A DNA stretch of 64,000 nt from Prorocentrum cordatum (Eukaryota > Sar > Dinophyceae > Prorocentrales > Prorocentraceae): NCBI GenBank assembly GCA_963575745.1, contig CAUYUJ010013958.1:292906-356905 (forward strand), in the 5' to 3' direction. The position numbers and the translations under genes were made by a program. Under the pieces are notes generated by a model. That model saw nothing but the letters and a program-made list of their open reading frames with translations, had not been told where the DNA came from and searched no databases. Below, piece by piece: positions 53,221-64,000 of the stretch (its first letter is position 1; every line of letters begins with the position of its first letter).

Positions 53221-54740
53221 CTCGCAAGATCTTGGATGAGCAGACGGAGACTTTCGCGGACAAGGCGTTCGATGTCTCCCGCTGGGGTACCACGCAGCCG
53301 CCTCAGAGCGCAAGCGCCCCATTCTTGATGGGGACGTCTTCGAGAAGGCGGCAGGTCTACAGGCAGCAATTGGGAGCTGCTTCCGTCTCGCAGCGAGCGC
53401 CGCAGTCGCGCTCCAGCTAGTGCCACGTGCTCTTCTAGTTCTTCCTCCAGCTCTTCGTGATGCGACGAGTGCGATGACCCCAATGTCGATTTTCAGCCAT
53501 AGTCGCAGCTTCAAGCCAGAATCCAGAAACTCGTTCGCCTCGCACAAGTTCGTAGCACCGCGCGCATCCAGTAGTTCCGCGGGAGTGAGTTCGATGTGGA
53601 GTCTCTCCACAAAGATCGAAAGGCTGTCCTGGGGTTCGGCCCATCTCTTCCATAATTATACCGCAGCTGCTGAGGGCCGCTGTTCCTTCCCGCGCTTGGG
53701 GGGCAGTTCACGGCACGGCACTCAGACACCAGGAGATCGCCCTTTGGCGCGCGCGAGCAGTTTTGCTTGCTGGTCGAGCTGGCACCCTCCAAATCAGCAG
53801 CGCCCATGATGAGCCTGGCCAAAGTGCCCTATCCTAGAAGGCCTATCTCAGCAGAGTTCGTGCAGCAGTGCCTCCGCAAGCACGAGCATCTTGTTCCGCC
53901 GTGGGAGACGCCGACTTCCGGTCCGAGGGCGCGGGCAGCGTCGCGGCGCAGGGTCGCATCATTCACCCCGACTGACAGGCCAGCATCGCACGTCATCTCT
54001 CTGTTTGGTGAGTTCGCCGATGTCGAACAACCGCTGCCCGCGCGCCGCGTCGTTCAGTCTGAGGGGTCAGGCCAGTCCAGAGCGCGCGCCGTCGAGGCAG
54101 AAGCCACGCCGACATGTGCAGCGCCAGCTGGGTCGACCTCTATCATTTTAGCTGCGTCTCAAGGTGGGCCCGCGACCTGGGCGAGTTATCCGACCGCGCC
54201 ACTGCCCCCATCGTCTTTTGCTCTGGTGAACATCAGCGTCGTCTGGGGGACGCCCCCCCCCCCCCCGTCGTCGGACCTTGCCCGGGCCGCGATCGAGGCG
54301 AAAGACTTCGCGCGCGGGGCACCCTGCGCCGCGAGCAAAGAGCTCGAGCGCCGGGGGAGCCCACTCGGCCCAGGAGGGGATCTCGCGGGGGCTCGCGGCC
54401 ACGAGGGGAGCCGACCGGGGCGAGTCCTCCATCCTCGAGCGCGCTCGCCGCCCACCCCCTCCCCCGCGCGTTCTCCGTCGCAGCGGGCGATGGGGCCCAT
54501 GTCTGAGGCGGCAGGAATGCATTCCACGAGCGCGCGGCCGCGCGAATCCGCCCCGACATCATCCAGAATGAGCTCGAGGGGCCTCGGCCAACGAGCCCCC
54601 CCGAGCCCCAAAAGAAGCACTTCGGCGGACAACTGCATAAACATCGCTCCGCCTGGGCCTGCAGACAGCGCGCCGTCCGCATTTCGGGGTCTCTGACCCG
54701 ACTGGGCAGCGCGTCGCGGTCTCCACCAACGTTTGCGAAT
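53221..54740 (+). other. Region before the decayed LINE; possibly its upstream part
   Basis: The frame 53767-54696 is Ala/Pro/Arg/Ser-rich without motifs. Its first part (SLAKVPYPRRPISAEFVQQC) is more protein-like. Some of this may be the decayed 5' half of the LINE whose RT follows, but no endonuclease motif can be pointed out. A run of ten C lies at 54257-54266. Confidence 0.3.
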
Positions 54741-54763
54741 CTTTGGCCGAGTACTGACGGCAG

Positions 54764-56775
54764 ATGCACTGCGATTCGCCGGCCTGTCTTGAGACGGCGG
54801 AAGAGGCCGAGGTCTTCATTCATAAGGTGCCCGAGTTCATTGACGACAAGCCTGTCAATGTTGAGCTCATCCAGGCACTCTCGCGCGCGATGCGCCCTTG
54901 TCCTGGGCCCGACGGGACCCCCTACTCAGGCCTCGCGCGAGCTGGGAAGTTTGCTGCAGACGCCCTGAACGAGCTCTACTGTCACATCCTCGATGGTGGC
55001 GCGATCGGCCCCTCCTTCAACGAAGCCTTTGCTGTCCTTCTAGCCAAAGGGGGGCGGGCGGGGTCGTAGAGCTCGCTGCTCGGGCCCCAGACTGCGCGCG
55101 GCCCATGGACCTCGCCAGCGCCGATATCAAGTCGATCTGCGTCGCGTTGAATCACCCGCCAGCCTGCGCGTGCCAAGCGTGCGCCGTCGACTTCCAGAGG
55201 GGGTTCGTGCGCGCTCAGAGCTTGGCAGAAAATGCCATCGCCATCGGGGCCCGCGCCTTCCCCGGGTCAGCGCAGCGGGCCCACGAGGACGCGGGCTTCC
55301 TCCTGCGCGACTTCCGCGCAGCGCCCCCGCCCCTGAAGCACTCGTATCTACGCGGGGCGCTGGAACAAATGAAGGCCCCGAGGTCTGCGTGCCAGGCCAT
55401 CGAAGCTCTGCGCTGCAGGTGCTCGGATATTTCGCCCAAGCCCCCCGGTGGAATCAGTCGGGGGTGCCCGATGCCAGGAAGTCTCTCTGCTTTGGTTATT
55501 GGGCCCCTGCTGCGGTTCACGGCTGGCGGCCTTCCTCCCCGCCGCGCAGTTGCTGGCGCGCGTGCGGATGGCTTTAGAGTTGCCGCTGCCGACGTCGTCG
55601 ACCGTTGCTACCGTTACTTCTGGGTCGCTTCGGACGCTGCTGGCCGCGGCCCGAACACCCAGAAGTCCGCCCTCGCGCTTCCGATGGGGCCCGCCCCGGG
55701 TGCATGTTCAGGACAAGCTTCGGGAGGTTGGCGTCGCCGAGGCTGGCCTCAAAATCGCCTTGTCGGGGAAGTGCCTCGGGGCGTTCCTTGGGCGACAAAG
55801 TTTCTTTCAGTCTTGGATCGCCCCGACTACCAGGTACCTCTCCAGGACCACTGCTGCCAGGCTCCCCCGCCTGGGTCCGATCGAGAAGATCGCGCAATGC
55901 AGCGCGCCGCGCCCCCCCAGCCCGTCTCGCGCCGCACAGTTCTACGAGCCGACGGCCGCAGTCTCTCAGGACGAAAGGAGCGCGCTTGATCTCTTGGCGG
56001 GGTCCCCTGGAAGCCCGCGCACCCCAGCTCCGTCGCACGACCTCATGTCCGCCGGCTTTCAGGCCCAGGCAAGACATCTCGAGCGCGCGTCGAGGGCTAC
56101 GTTAGATCGCTCCGCTGCGATTTGTGCAGATGGCTGCGGCATCGCTCGGAGGAGCAATTGTCTTTGGGCCTGAGAGGAGACCTCCTGCTTCCACCTCGAC
56201 CCCAACTTCAGGCTGCCGAGCAGCGCCCCCCCCCACCCTGGCGCCCAAATGACCCAGAGGGCCGCCGAAAAGGTCCCAATGATACGAGGACCTCTCTCAG
56301 GGAAGGCTGTCCTCAAGCGTCGAGCTGGCCGCTTTCAAATATTTTCGGACCCCTCCCGAGGTGAGCTCCTGTGTCGGGCTTTCGCCTGTGTCCAAAAATT
56401 GGCCTCTCAGTGCGCGGTCGCACCCGTGCTGAGGATTGCGCGCAATGCGGGGTGCACCCCCGGGCGGTTCGGAGGTGCTCCGCAGGCGTGCCACTTCTGC
56501 CGGTGGGCTCTGGGAGGGTACCACAGAGTTCACCATGCAGCGCGTCCTGCCATCGAGGCCGTTCTTCCGCTCCGTCTTCTTCTTTCCCCATTCCTTCTTG
56601 GCCGCCCCTGGCCTCCCCCGTGTTGCTCTATTTCCTAGCTTTCCCGCTTCTGACTCTGCTATCGTCAGTGTCGCCGTGTTTTCGGCGCATTGCCCGCATT
56701 TCGTCGTTCCTACAGGAGCTGTGGAGGAGTTCGGGGGGGGAACTTCTCTCAGCTGCGCGCGGCCGGCTAAAATAG
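54764..56775 (+). pseudogene. Decayed second LINE: reverse transcriptase and C-terminal Cys/His region
   Basis: RT motifs survive in shifting frames. 54764-55069 gives LSRAMRPCPGPDGTPYSGLA and SFNEAFAVLLAKGG, the PGPDG and F-N-x-A-x-x-L-L-P-K-G type blocks of LINE RTs. 54898-55989 gives PMDLASADIKSICVALNHPP, DFQRGFVRAQSLAENAIAIG, LLRDFRAAPPPLKHSYLRGA and ISRGCPMPGSLSALVIGPLL (the usual QGCPLSGSLF block). An expected YADD-like box falls near 55560 in an out-of-frame stretch and is not readable. 56249-56638 gives CHFCRWALGGYHRVHHA, a terminal Cys/His motif. The many indels show an old, dead copy. Orientation is opposite to the SL-bearing LINE and the sequence is only distantly similar to it. 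Confidence 0.7.
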
Positions 56776-59040
56776 TTGGCGCGCCGTCGACCCTCTCTTT
56801 CTAGAGCGATCCGTGGGCGAGGCAAGTTCTGTGCAGCCCCAAAGAACGGACAGCGGATCTCCCGTCTCGTATGACGTTTAGCTTTCGCATCGTTTCTTGT
56901 CCGCCTGCCCTCTTATCGTCTCTTTTTCTCGGCCTGTGAACTCCTCCTCCTCCTCCTCCTCCTTTCCCTCCTCCTCCTCATCCTCCTCCTCATCCCTTCA
57001 TCATCCTTCCTCTCCACTTCCTCATCCATGTCAGTATCCTCCATATCTTCGCCCTGCGATCGGATTTATCATTACACGCCATGCCGAACGTCCACTCCTC
57101 TTTGTAATATCCATATGGTGGCCAAGCTGGCGTGGGCAAGTTGCGGGGAACCCCACCAAGCGGGGCCAGATGTTTTTTTCCTCGTTTTTAGCGGCGCCAT
57201 GCTTCAGAGCCCTTTGCAAGCGCGCGATCGCCGCATCCAGACCTCGGTGCGCGACCCGCCGGTGGGCATAGACGAGTCACCGATCACCGATCATCAACCT
57301 CCAGTGCGCAGCCGAAAAAAAACATTGTCGCTTGCAGGTGCGCAGGATCGGCCGCACGTAAGGGGTGGCCCTTCGCCGGGGTGACCTCTGGTGCGGGCCC
57401 ACGGGGGTCCTTCGATCGCCGAGCGCAGCGCGATAGTAGCGTTTTGCGCGTTTGAACTGGGCCCGCCCCGCGGCCCCCCTAAGGACGCGCGCCAAAGGTC
57501 AGTTTTGCCCAGGGTCACTCTTGCGTGTAGGCGACAGGAGCAGGGGTAGGGAAGCTGAGGGCGAGGGGATCAACAGAGCTTCCCAAGCAGAGTCAGACTG
57601 CCTTGAGGAATCTCAGCGGCCCCCGCGCCGCAGAACGACATGGGGCCAGGGGGCCATGGCGACCTGCCGAGGTCCCCCGAGCTCCCCCCAGGGAAGAGTA
57701 GTGAGACGGATCCTGCCCCTCCCCCCTCCTCTCCCCTCCTCGTCGTCCCCAGTTATGCCCACACCGCTCGCGATGTCGCAGGTCCCTGGGGCCGTCGAAA
57801 ACCATTCAGGGTAGAAGCCAGTCCCTGGGAAAGGGGGTCCAGACCTCTGGGGATCCACGGCGCACACTCGATGAAGGCAAGGAGGAGGACGAGGAGGAGA
57901 AGGAGGAGGAGGAGGAGCAGGAAAGGAGGAGGAGGAGGAGGAGGAGGAGGAGGATAGTCGAGGATCGCCTGCCGGCCAGCATAGTCGAGGAGTCCAGCAC
58001 CGCTTCTTTCTTTCAAAGCGGACTGCAAGATCTTCTCCGGCACAGCGCCAGCAGCGGGGACCCATAGTGGGCGAGGATATTCAGCCCGCGCGTCCCCTGG
58101 CAAAGGCACCCTCTGAGCACGTATGCTTCATGGAAGGTCACCGAGGGTGTCGTTCTCGCTGGAAAAAGGAGGCAAAGGAGGAGGGCGACCACCGGCAGTG
58201 CCCCTCAGGGGCAACATTCGGGGGGAATAGGCTCACGGGGGACGCACCGACCCCCAATCGCCCATTCATCGCCGATGGGGGCCTGATAGCCCACCCCGCC
58301 CAGGAGTTTGTGGATTTGCTATCGGGGGCCTATCGGCGATCTATCGGCGTGGTATCGCTCCATGTTTCCGCCCCTGAGCTGGTCCCCCCCAGGTGGATCT
58401 TCGTCGGTTGGCTTTCGGATCACAGCTCGGATCTCCGGCGGCCGTTCGGGACGATCCGGGCACCCTCAGAACGCTCTCGGCGAGGCGCAGCCGTTGGAAG
58501 CCGAGGCTGAAAAGTTGCCGAAAACTGCGACACCGTCCGAAAACCCCGAATCTCGAACCTGAGCCTGAATCCCCCCCCCCACTAATGTTGCCCTCGATCC
58601 CCGCCCCCGGTCGTTGCCTCTCAAGAGAGGGCGCAGGGTGAGGGGCAGGAGGAGGGGTGCCCGCAGACAGGACGGGGGGGGGGAAGGCGCAGCGGGAGCG
58701 AAAGCACGAGAGCGGGGGGGGGCCCGGGAGTGGGAGCCCGCGCCGCCGAAGCGGGTCTCGGAGCAGGCGGCGTCGGAGCATCGCGCCGCACCGCCGGCGC
58801 ATCGGCAGTGCGGCGCTGTCCCCGGCCGTACGTGCAGTGCCAGGGGCGGCGGCCCGTCTTCCCATCCTACCATCATAGGGGGATGCGAAGTCCCTGAAGA
58901 CGGGACGGGGTGGGCACGAGCGGGCATCATAGCCGGCTCAAAATCAAAAGAGGCATCATAGCCTCATCAATCAAGATTGATCCACTCACGGATCCACTGC
59001 AATTGATTTTCATTGAATTCATTCCATGCGTAGCATGCTC
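56776..59040. other. Intergenic DNA with (TCC)n and (GGA)n tracts
   Basis: (TCC)n at 56941-57000 and (GGA)n at 57882-57953. Runs of G or C (57171-57180 T run, 58569-58580 C run, 58673-58684 G run) interrupt frames. 58264-58350 contains repeated GGGGGCCT/TATCGGCG words. No frame looks conserved; no RNA gene was found. Confidence 0.4.
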
Positions 59041-59180
59041 TCCCCTCGATCCATCGAAAGATCACGCCGGAGCCTTTGTTTGAGGGTCTTCGGGCCAGCA
59101 AGGGCCCTCGGCGGCCGAAGACGGCCAAGAATGTCCCGTCGTGCTTTTCCCATACACAGGCATGTCGACGACAACAGCAA

Positions 59181-59212
<32 letters not shown>

Positions 59213-59790
59213 AACACAAAAAACAGTTCAACTGCATTCGTCCTTGTATGCTCGCGTGCCATGCATCACGTATATCCCAAACCCTCGATACCCGCCCTCT
59301 TCGTCTTCGATCGAACCCGCTTACTGGGATATCTTTCTTACCTGCAACGTGTATTTCGTGCAGCCCCTAAGGCAGGGGAAGAGAGGACGGATGGAAGGAA
59401 GGGACAAGGGGCAGGCGGGTTGCTGAAGCATGCCTCCTGCATGAATCGCGAGGAAGTCTCGAGCGATATCGCGATTCCCACATGAATCGTGATGATGTCC
59501 AGAGCGAGAGCTTGATTCCTGAGTGTCGAGGGCGCGGCGTCTGAACAAATTGCGAGGAAGTCCCACGTGAGAGCGCAATCCTTGCATCAGTTGTGAGGAT
59601 GTCCAGCGCGAGAGCGCGATTTGGCCTGCCAGCGGCAGCGCTGATCGGCGGCAACCCGACCCCGATTCCTAACTGAAATGCGAGGAAGTCTCATGCGAGA
59701 GCGGGGGTCCTGGCTAAATTGTGAGGACGTCTCAGGCGGGAGCCGTTGTTGTTGTAACCCGGGGGCCAAGGGCACAGTTTGAGCTTCAAG
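59041..59790. repeat. Family B repeat, copy 1
   Basis: Order: (CAR)n run (59167-59222), CTCGATACCCGCCC (59283-59296), TACCTGCAACGTGTATTTCGTG (59340-59361), AGAGGACGGATGGAAGGA, then a series of ~45-base units of GAATCGCGAGGAAGTC...GAGCG...GCGCGATT type to about 59740. Each of the last units is partly self-complementary (ATCGCG...CGCGAT). No protein-like frame. Confidence 0.75.
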
Positions 59791-59839
59791 ATTTTCCCGG
59801 ATATTTAAAAACAGGGTGCGAGCGCCGGAAAGGGCATTT

Positions 59840-60500
59840 CAATCGAAAACATAGAATGTGCACCGGAAGGGGGGGTCAACAATCATTATTTTCCGTAGTG
59901 AGAGTTCAACAGCAGCAGCAGCAACAACAACCATCTTCAGACTGTTCGCTCTTACCTGCTCGCGGACAACTCAACACATATATCCCGGACCCTCGATACC
60001 CGCCCTCGTCGTCTTCGATCGCACCTCTTAGGAGTGGATATATTTCGTATATGCAGCGTGTATTTTGTGAAGCCCCTAAGGCAGTGGAAGCAAGGACGGA
60101 TGGAAGGAATGAATGAGGGGGGGAGGAGGATGGAGCACGGGATTAACAGGATGGGGGCTAGGAGCAGAACGCCCGTGGCAGAACCAGACGGGCGGGTAGA
60201 CCCTAACAGGCTGGTCGGGAAGGCGGGACCAAGCAGCCAGGTCGAACAGGCTGCTTTCAAGCGTGATTCTCACATGAATCGCGAGGAAATCTCAAGCGAT
60301 AGCGCGATGCCCACATGAATCGTGAGGAAGTCCACAGTCCACAGCGAGAGCGTGATTCATGAGTGTCGAGGGCGCGGCGTCTGAATAGATGGCGAGGGCG
60401 TCCCGCGCGAAAGCGCGATTTGGAAAAACATTGTGAGGAAGTATCTGGCGGGAGCCGTTGTTGTTGCTGCAGTTCGGGAGCCAACAACGTAGTTTGATGA
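59840..60500. repeat. Family B repeat, copy 2
   Basis: (CAR)n at 59910-59931, CTCGATACCCGCCC at 59992-60005, GCAGCGTGTATTTTGTG near 60053, GGACGGATGGAAGGAA, an inserted stretch of about 110 bases (60140-60250), then the GAATCGCGAGGAA-type units to about 60440. Confidence 0.75.
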
Positions 60501-60589
60501 CCTTGCGTTCCCCTTAGACAAAGCAGGGTGCGAGCCCCGGAAGAAGCACTTGAATTGAAGAATCCAATGGTTACCAGAGGGGAGCAACA

Positions 60590-60760
60590 ATTAATATTCA
60601 TAAATGGGAATTCACCACCACAACAACAACAACAGCAACAACAAACATGTTTTGGTTGTTCGCTCTTCTCTGTTCGCGGGCCATCCACCATGTATATCCC
60701 GGACACTCGATATCCGCCCATTTTCGTTTCCAATCGTGCCCCTTGTGGGGTAAATATTTG
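60590..60760. repeat. Family B repeat, copy 3, left part
   Basis: (CAA)n at 60616-60645, ACTCGATATCCGCCC at 60705-60719, CGTGCCCCTTGTGGGG, then TAAATATTTG where it stops against the satellite-bearing element. The matching continuation is found at 63028 on the other side. Confidence 0.75.
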
Positions 60761-60761
60761 T

Positions 60762-63011
60762 CCCAACCCTCCTTGGTTGGGTATTCGTTTTGAATAGAGC
60801 ACTGCGGTCTCCAGTCCTTTTTCCGCCTCCTCCTCCTCCTCCTCCCGCCTCCTCCCGCATCCTCATGCCTTCTCTTCGCCGTCGCTGGGGGGCTGCGATC
60901 TGCGAAACTGTCGCCACTTTCGAGGGCTGCTGGTGGGTCCTGCGGAGTGAGGCACCGCGGTGATCTGAGCGGGACCTCGCCGTCCTTGAGGGGCTGCGAT
61001 CTGCGACGTTGTTGCCACTTTCGAGGGCTGCTTGTGGATCCTGCGGAGTGAGGCACCGCGGGGATCTGAGCGGGACCTCGCCGTCCCTGGGAGGTTGCGA
61101 TCTGCGACGTTGTGGCCACTTTCGAGGGCTGCTGGTGGGTCCTGCGAAGTGAGGCACCGCGGGGATCTGAGCGGGACCTCGCCGTCCCTGGGGGGCTGCG
61201 ATCTACGTATTGTCGCCACTTTCGAGGGCTGCTGGCGGGTCCTGCGGAGTGAGGCACCGCGGGGATCTGAGCGGGACCTCGCCGTCCCTGGGGGGCTGCG
61301 ATCTGCGACAATGTCGCCATTTTCGAGGGCTGCTGGTGGGTCCTGCGGAGTGAGGCACCGCGGGGATCTGAGCGGGCCCTCGCCGTCCCTGGGGGGCTGC
61401 GATCTGCGACATTGTCGCCACTTTCGGGGGCTGCAAGTGGGTCCTGCGGACTGAGGCACCGCGGGGATCTGAGCGGGACCTCGCCGTCCCGTGGGGTTGC
61501 GATCTGCGACACGGTCGCCACTTTCGAGGTCTGCTGGTGGGTCATGCGGACTGAGGCATCGCGGGGATCTGAGCGGGACCTCGCCGTCCCTGGGGGGCTG
61601 CGATCTGCGACAATGTCGCCAAGTTCGATGGCTGCTGGTGGGTCCTGCGCAGTGAGGCATCGCGGGGATCTGAGCGGGACCTCGCCGTCCCTGGGGGGCT
61701 GCGATCTGCGACATTATCGCCACTTTCGAGGGCTGCTGGTGGGTCCTGCGGAGTGAGGCACCGCGGAGATCTGAGCGGGACCTCGCCGTCCCTGGGGGGC
61801 TGCGATCTGCGACATTGTCGCCACTTCGACGGCTGCTGGTGGGTCCTGCGGAGGGAAGCACCGCGGTGATCTGAGCGGGACCTCGCCGTCCCTGGGGGGC
61901 TGCGATCTGCGACGTTGTTGCCACTTTCGAGGGCTGCTGGTGGATCCTGCGGAGTGAGGCACCGCGGGGATCTGAGCGGGACCTCGCCGTCCCTGGGAGG
62001 TTGCGATCTGCGACGCTGTCGCCAGTTTTGAGGGTTGTTGGTGGGCCTTGCGGTGTGAGGCACCGCGGGGATCTGAGCGGGACCTCGCCGTCCTTGGGGG
62101 GTTGCGATCTGCGACACGGTCGCCACTTTCGAGGTCTGCTGGTGGGTCCTGCGGACTGAGGCACCGCGGGGATCTGAGCGGGACCTCGCCGTCCTTGAGG
62201 GGCTGCGATCTGTGACAATGTCGCAAATTTCGAGGGCTGCTGGTGGGTCCTGCGGGGTGAGGCACAGCGGGGATCTGAGCGGGACCTCGCCGTTCCTGGG
62301 GGACTGCGATTTGCGACATTGTCGCCACTTTCGAGGGCTGCTGGTGGGTCCTGCGGACCGCGGGGATCTGAGCGGGACCTCGCCGTCCTTGGGGGGCTGC
62401 GATCTGACACATTGTCGCCGGTTTCAATGGCTGCTGGTGGGTCCTGCGGAGTGAGGCACCGCGGGGATCTGAGCGGGACCTCGCCGTCCCTGGGGGGCTG
62501 CGATCTGCGACAATGTCGCCACTTCGAGGGCTGCTGGTGGGTCCTGCGAAGTGAAGCAACGCGGGGATCTGAGCGGGACCTCGCCGTCCCTGGGAGGTTG
62601 CGATCTGCGACAATGTCGCCAATTTCGATGGCTGCTGGTGGGTCCTGCGGAGTGAGGCATCGCGGGGATCTGAGCGGGACCTCGCCGTCCCTGGGGGGCT
62701 GCGATCTGCGACATTGTCGCCACTTCGAGGGCTGCTGGTGGGTCCTGCGGACTGAGGCATCGCGGGGATCTGAGCGGGACCTCGCCGTCCCTGGGGGGGC
62801 TCCCAAGATTTGCTGCGGGATACGTTTGGTGCGACAGGCGCATGTCACAGCCAACGGGGGTGACTCGTTATTACGTAGCCCTTAGATCTTGATCGGGGGC
62901 CTACGAGCCTTCCGATTTGTGCTCGCAGAATCACATGCGTCCATGTTACGTCATCGCCCCCCGTTGTAGCAATCCTGATGTTTTCATGCCCCGCATTGCG
63001 CAAGGGTTGGG
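60762..63011 (-). mobile_element. Satellite-bearing element, copy E3 (inverted)
   Basis: Bounded by CCCAACCC (60762-60769) and GGGTTGGG (63004-63011). Read on the minus strand it has the same layout as E1 and E2: GACGTA before CCCAACCC, a unique segment (63003-62815), a tandem array, a purine-rich stretch (60880-60815), and the tail with GCAGTGCTCTATTC. The array unit is 101 bp instead of 102. It splits a family B repeat, which is the best evidence that the element can insert. No coding capacity. Confidence 0.5.
60880..62810 (-). repeat. 101-bp satellite array 2, about 19 copies
   Basis: CACCGCGGGGATCTGAGCGG anchors recur at 61054, 61155, 61255 and 61356, and onwards, mostly 101 bases apart. 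The segment GCAGCCCTCGAAAGTGGCGA and GCAGATCGCAGCCCCCCAGG (minus strand), about 57 bases in all, is shared with the 102-bp unit; the other ~44 bases differ. As 101 is not a multiple of three, an open frame on the minus strand repeats only every 303 bases (101 residues). The long frames (60863-62854 and others) are artefacts of this. Confidence 0.9.
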
Positions 63012-63560
63012 TACGTCGCCAGGGTACTTTTACCTGCAACGTGTATTTCGTGCAGGCCCTGAGGCTTGGGAAGAGAGGACGGATGGAAGGAATGAGCAAT
63101 GGGGATGGAGGAGAATGACGCACGAGAGAATTAGCAGGAGGGGGGCTAGGAGCAGAAAACACGTGGCAGAGCCAGACGGGCAGATCGGCCGGGCAGACCC
63201 ATAGCGGGCAGGTCGGGAAGGCGGGCCCAGGCGACCAGGTCGAGCAGGTGGTTTGCTGAAGCGTGTGTCCCGCATGAACCGCGAGGAAGTCTCGAGCGAT
63301 AGCGCGATTCCCAAGTAAATCGCAAGAAAGCCCAAACGAGAGCATGATTCCTGAGCGCCGAGGGCGCATCGTCTGAAGAATTACAAGGAAGTCCCACGCG
63401 AGAGTGCGATTCGTACATAACTTGTGCGGAAGTCCCGCGCGAGAGCGCGATTTGGGAATAGATTGTGTGGACGTATCAGGCGGGAGCTGCTGTTGTTGCA
63501 AGCCGGCGGCCAGGGGCGCAGTTTGAGGAGGAATAAGTTTATTAAATATATTTAACGGCT
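63012..63560. repeat. Family B repeat, copy 4 (continuation of copy 3)
   Basis: Starts with TTTTACCTGCAACGTGTATT at 63028, exactly where copy 3 breaks off, then AGAGGACGGATGGAAGGAAT and the GAACCGCGAGGAAGTCTCGA-type units up to about 63470. Confidence 0.75.
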
Positions 63561-63629
63561 CGAGCACTTCAACTGAAAAACATATGTGTTGCCGGAGGGG
63601 GGATCAACAATAAATATATACTGAAATCA

Positions 63630-64000
63630 GAGTTCAAAAACAACAGCAGCAACAACCATGTTAAGGTTGTTCGCTCTTATCTGCCCGAGTGCCATTCAGC
63701 ATGTATATCCCAAACCCTAGATTCCCGCCCTATTCGTCTTCGATCGTGCCCCCTTTGGGGCATATCTTCCTTACCTGCCACGCACATGTAGTGCAGCCCT
63801 CAAGGCAGGGGAAGAGAGGACGGATGGAAGGAACGGGCAAGGGGCAGGACAAGGGGCAGGCAGGTTGCTGAAGCGTGCGTCTTGCATGAATCGCGAGGAA
63901 CTCATGAGCGATGGCGCGATTCCAAGATAGAAAATGAAGAAATCACAGCGAGAGCGTGATTCCTGAGTGTCGCGGGTGCGGCGTCTGCATACATTGCGAG
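63630..64000. repeat. Family B repeat, copy 5, runs off the window
   Basis: (CAA/CAG)n at 63638-63658, CCTAGATTCCCGCCC at 63715-63729, TTACCTGCCACGCACATGTA, AGAGGACGGATGGAAGGAAC, then GAATCGCGAGGAACTC-type units to the end of the window. Confidence 0.75.

Noticed and set aside
60863-62854. 663-codon minus-strand frame
   Set aside because: Produced by three 101-bp units per 303 bases staying open; no unique sequence, and the same holds for the frames at 61714-62760 and 60598-61545.
1-64000. Prokaryotic or plasmid origin of the window
   Set aside because: No operons or ribosome-binding sites; the SL, introns, LINE and copia elements and microsatellites are eukaryotic.

Overview
This window looks like nuclear DNA of a dinoflagellate. 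Four things seen in the sequence point that way. (1) A perfect 21-nt match to the dinoflagellate trans-spliced leader (SL) lies on the minus strand at 44888-44908, and a degenerate tandem pair of SL relicts lies at 50357-50392. (2) The two genes that can be modelled need phase-consistent introns with GT, GC or possibly GA donors. (3) One gene begins with a hydrophobic signal peptide followed by an FAAP motif, the bipartite leader typical of peridinin-plastid proteins. (4) Retroelements and simple or tandem repeats make up most of the sequence. There is no operon structure, Shine-Dalgarno pattern, rRNA or convincing tRNA. I cannot name the species.

Layout. 1-7.7 kb: a decayed Ty1/copia-like polyprotein (zinc finger, protease, integrase, RT, RNase H, C-terminal conserved region). 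7.5-16.5 kb: a long frameshifted coding block that I do not recognise, with a J-domain-like segment and proline-rich 20-residue repeats. 16.5-19.5 kb: two adjacent copies of an element carrying a 102-bp satellite. 19.5-21.5 kb: pyrimidine- or purine-rich DNA. 21.5-28.8 kb: a ~1.2-kb GC-rich tandem family containing a (GTC)n expansion and a 14-bp minisatellite. 29.0-32.4 kb: a three-exon gene for a PDZ / ankyrin-like / RelA-SpoT-like protein. 32.5-38.7 kb: mostly low-complexity DNA. 38.7-44.9 kb: a full-length LINE on the minus strand, with the SL at its 5' end and 16-bp flanking direct repeats. 45-46.9 kb: repeats. 46.9-49.6 kb: a three-exon gene for a plastid-targeted, three-fold-repeated, carrier-like membrane protein whose two introns carry related structured repeats. 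49.6-54.7 kb: (GGA)n/(TCC)n tracts, SL relicts and an 11-bp TCTTGGGGCC-type minisatellite. 54.7-56.8 kb: a decayed second LINE. 57-64 kb: a dispersed repeat family interrupted by a third, inverted copy of the satellite-bearing element.

The two modelled host genes are unrelated in function as far as the sequence shows. Most of the remaining structure records retrotransposition of trans-spliced mRNAs and the spread and expansion of tandem repeats. Exon boundaries, element ends and all family assignments come from reading alone; no alignment or database search was run.
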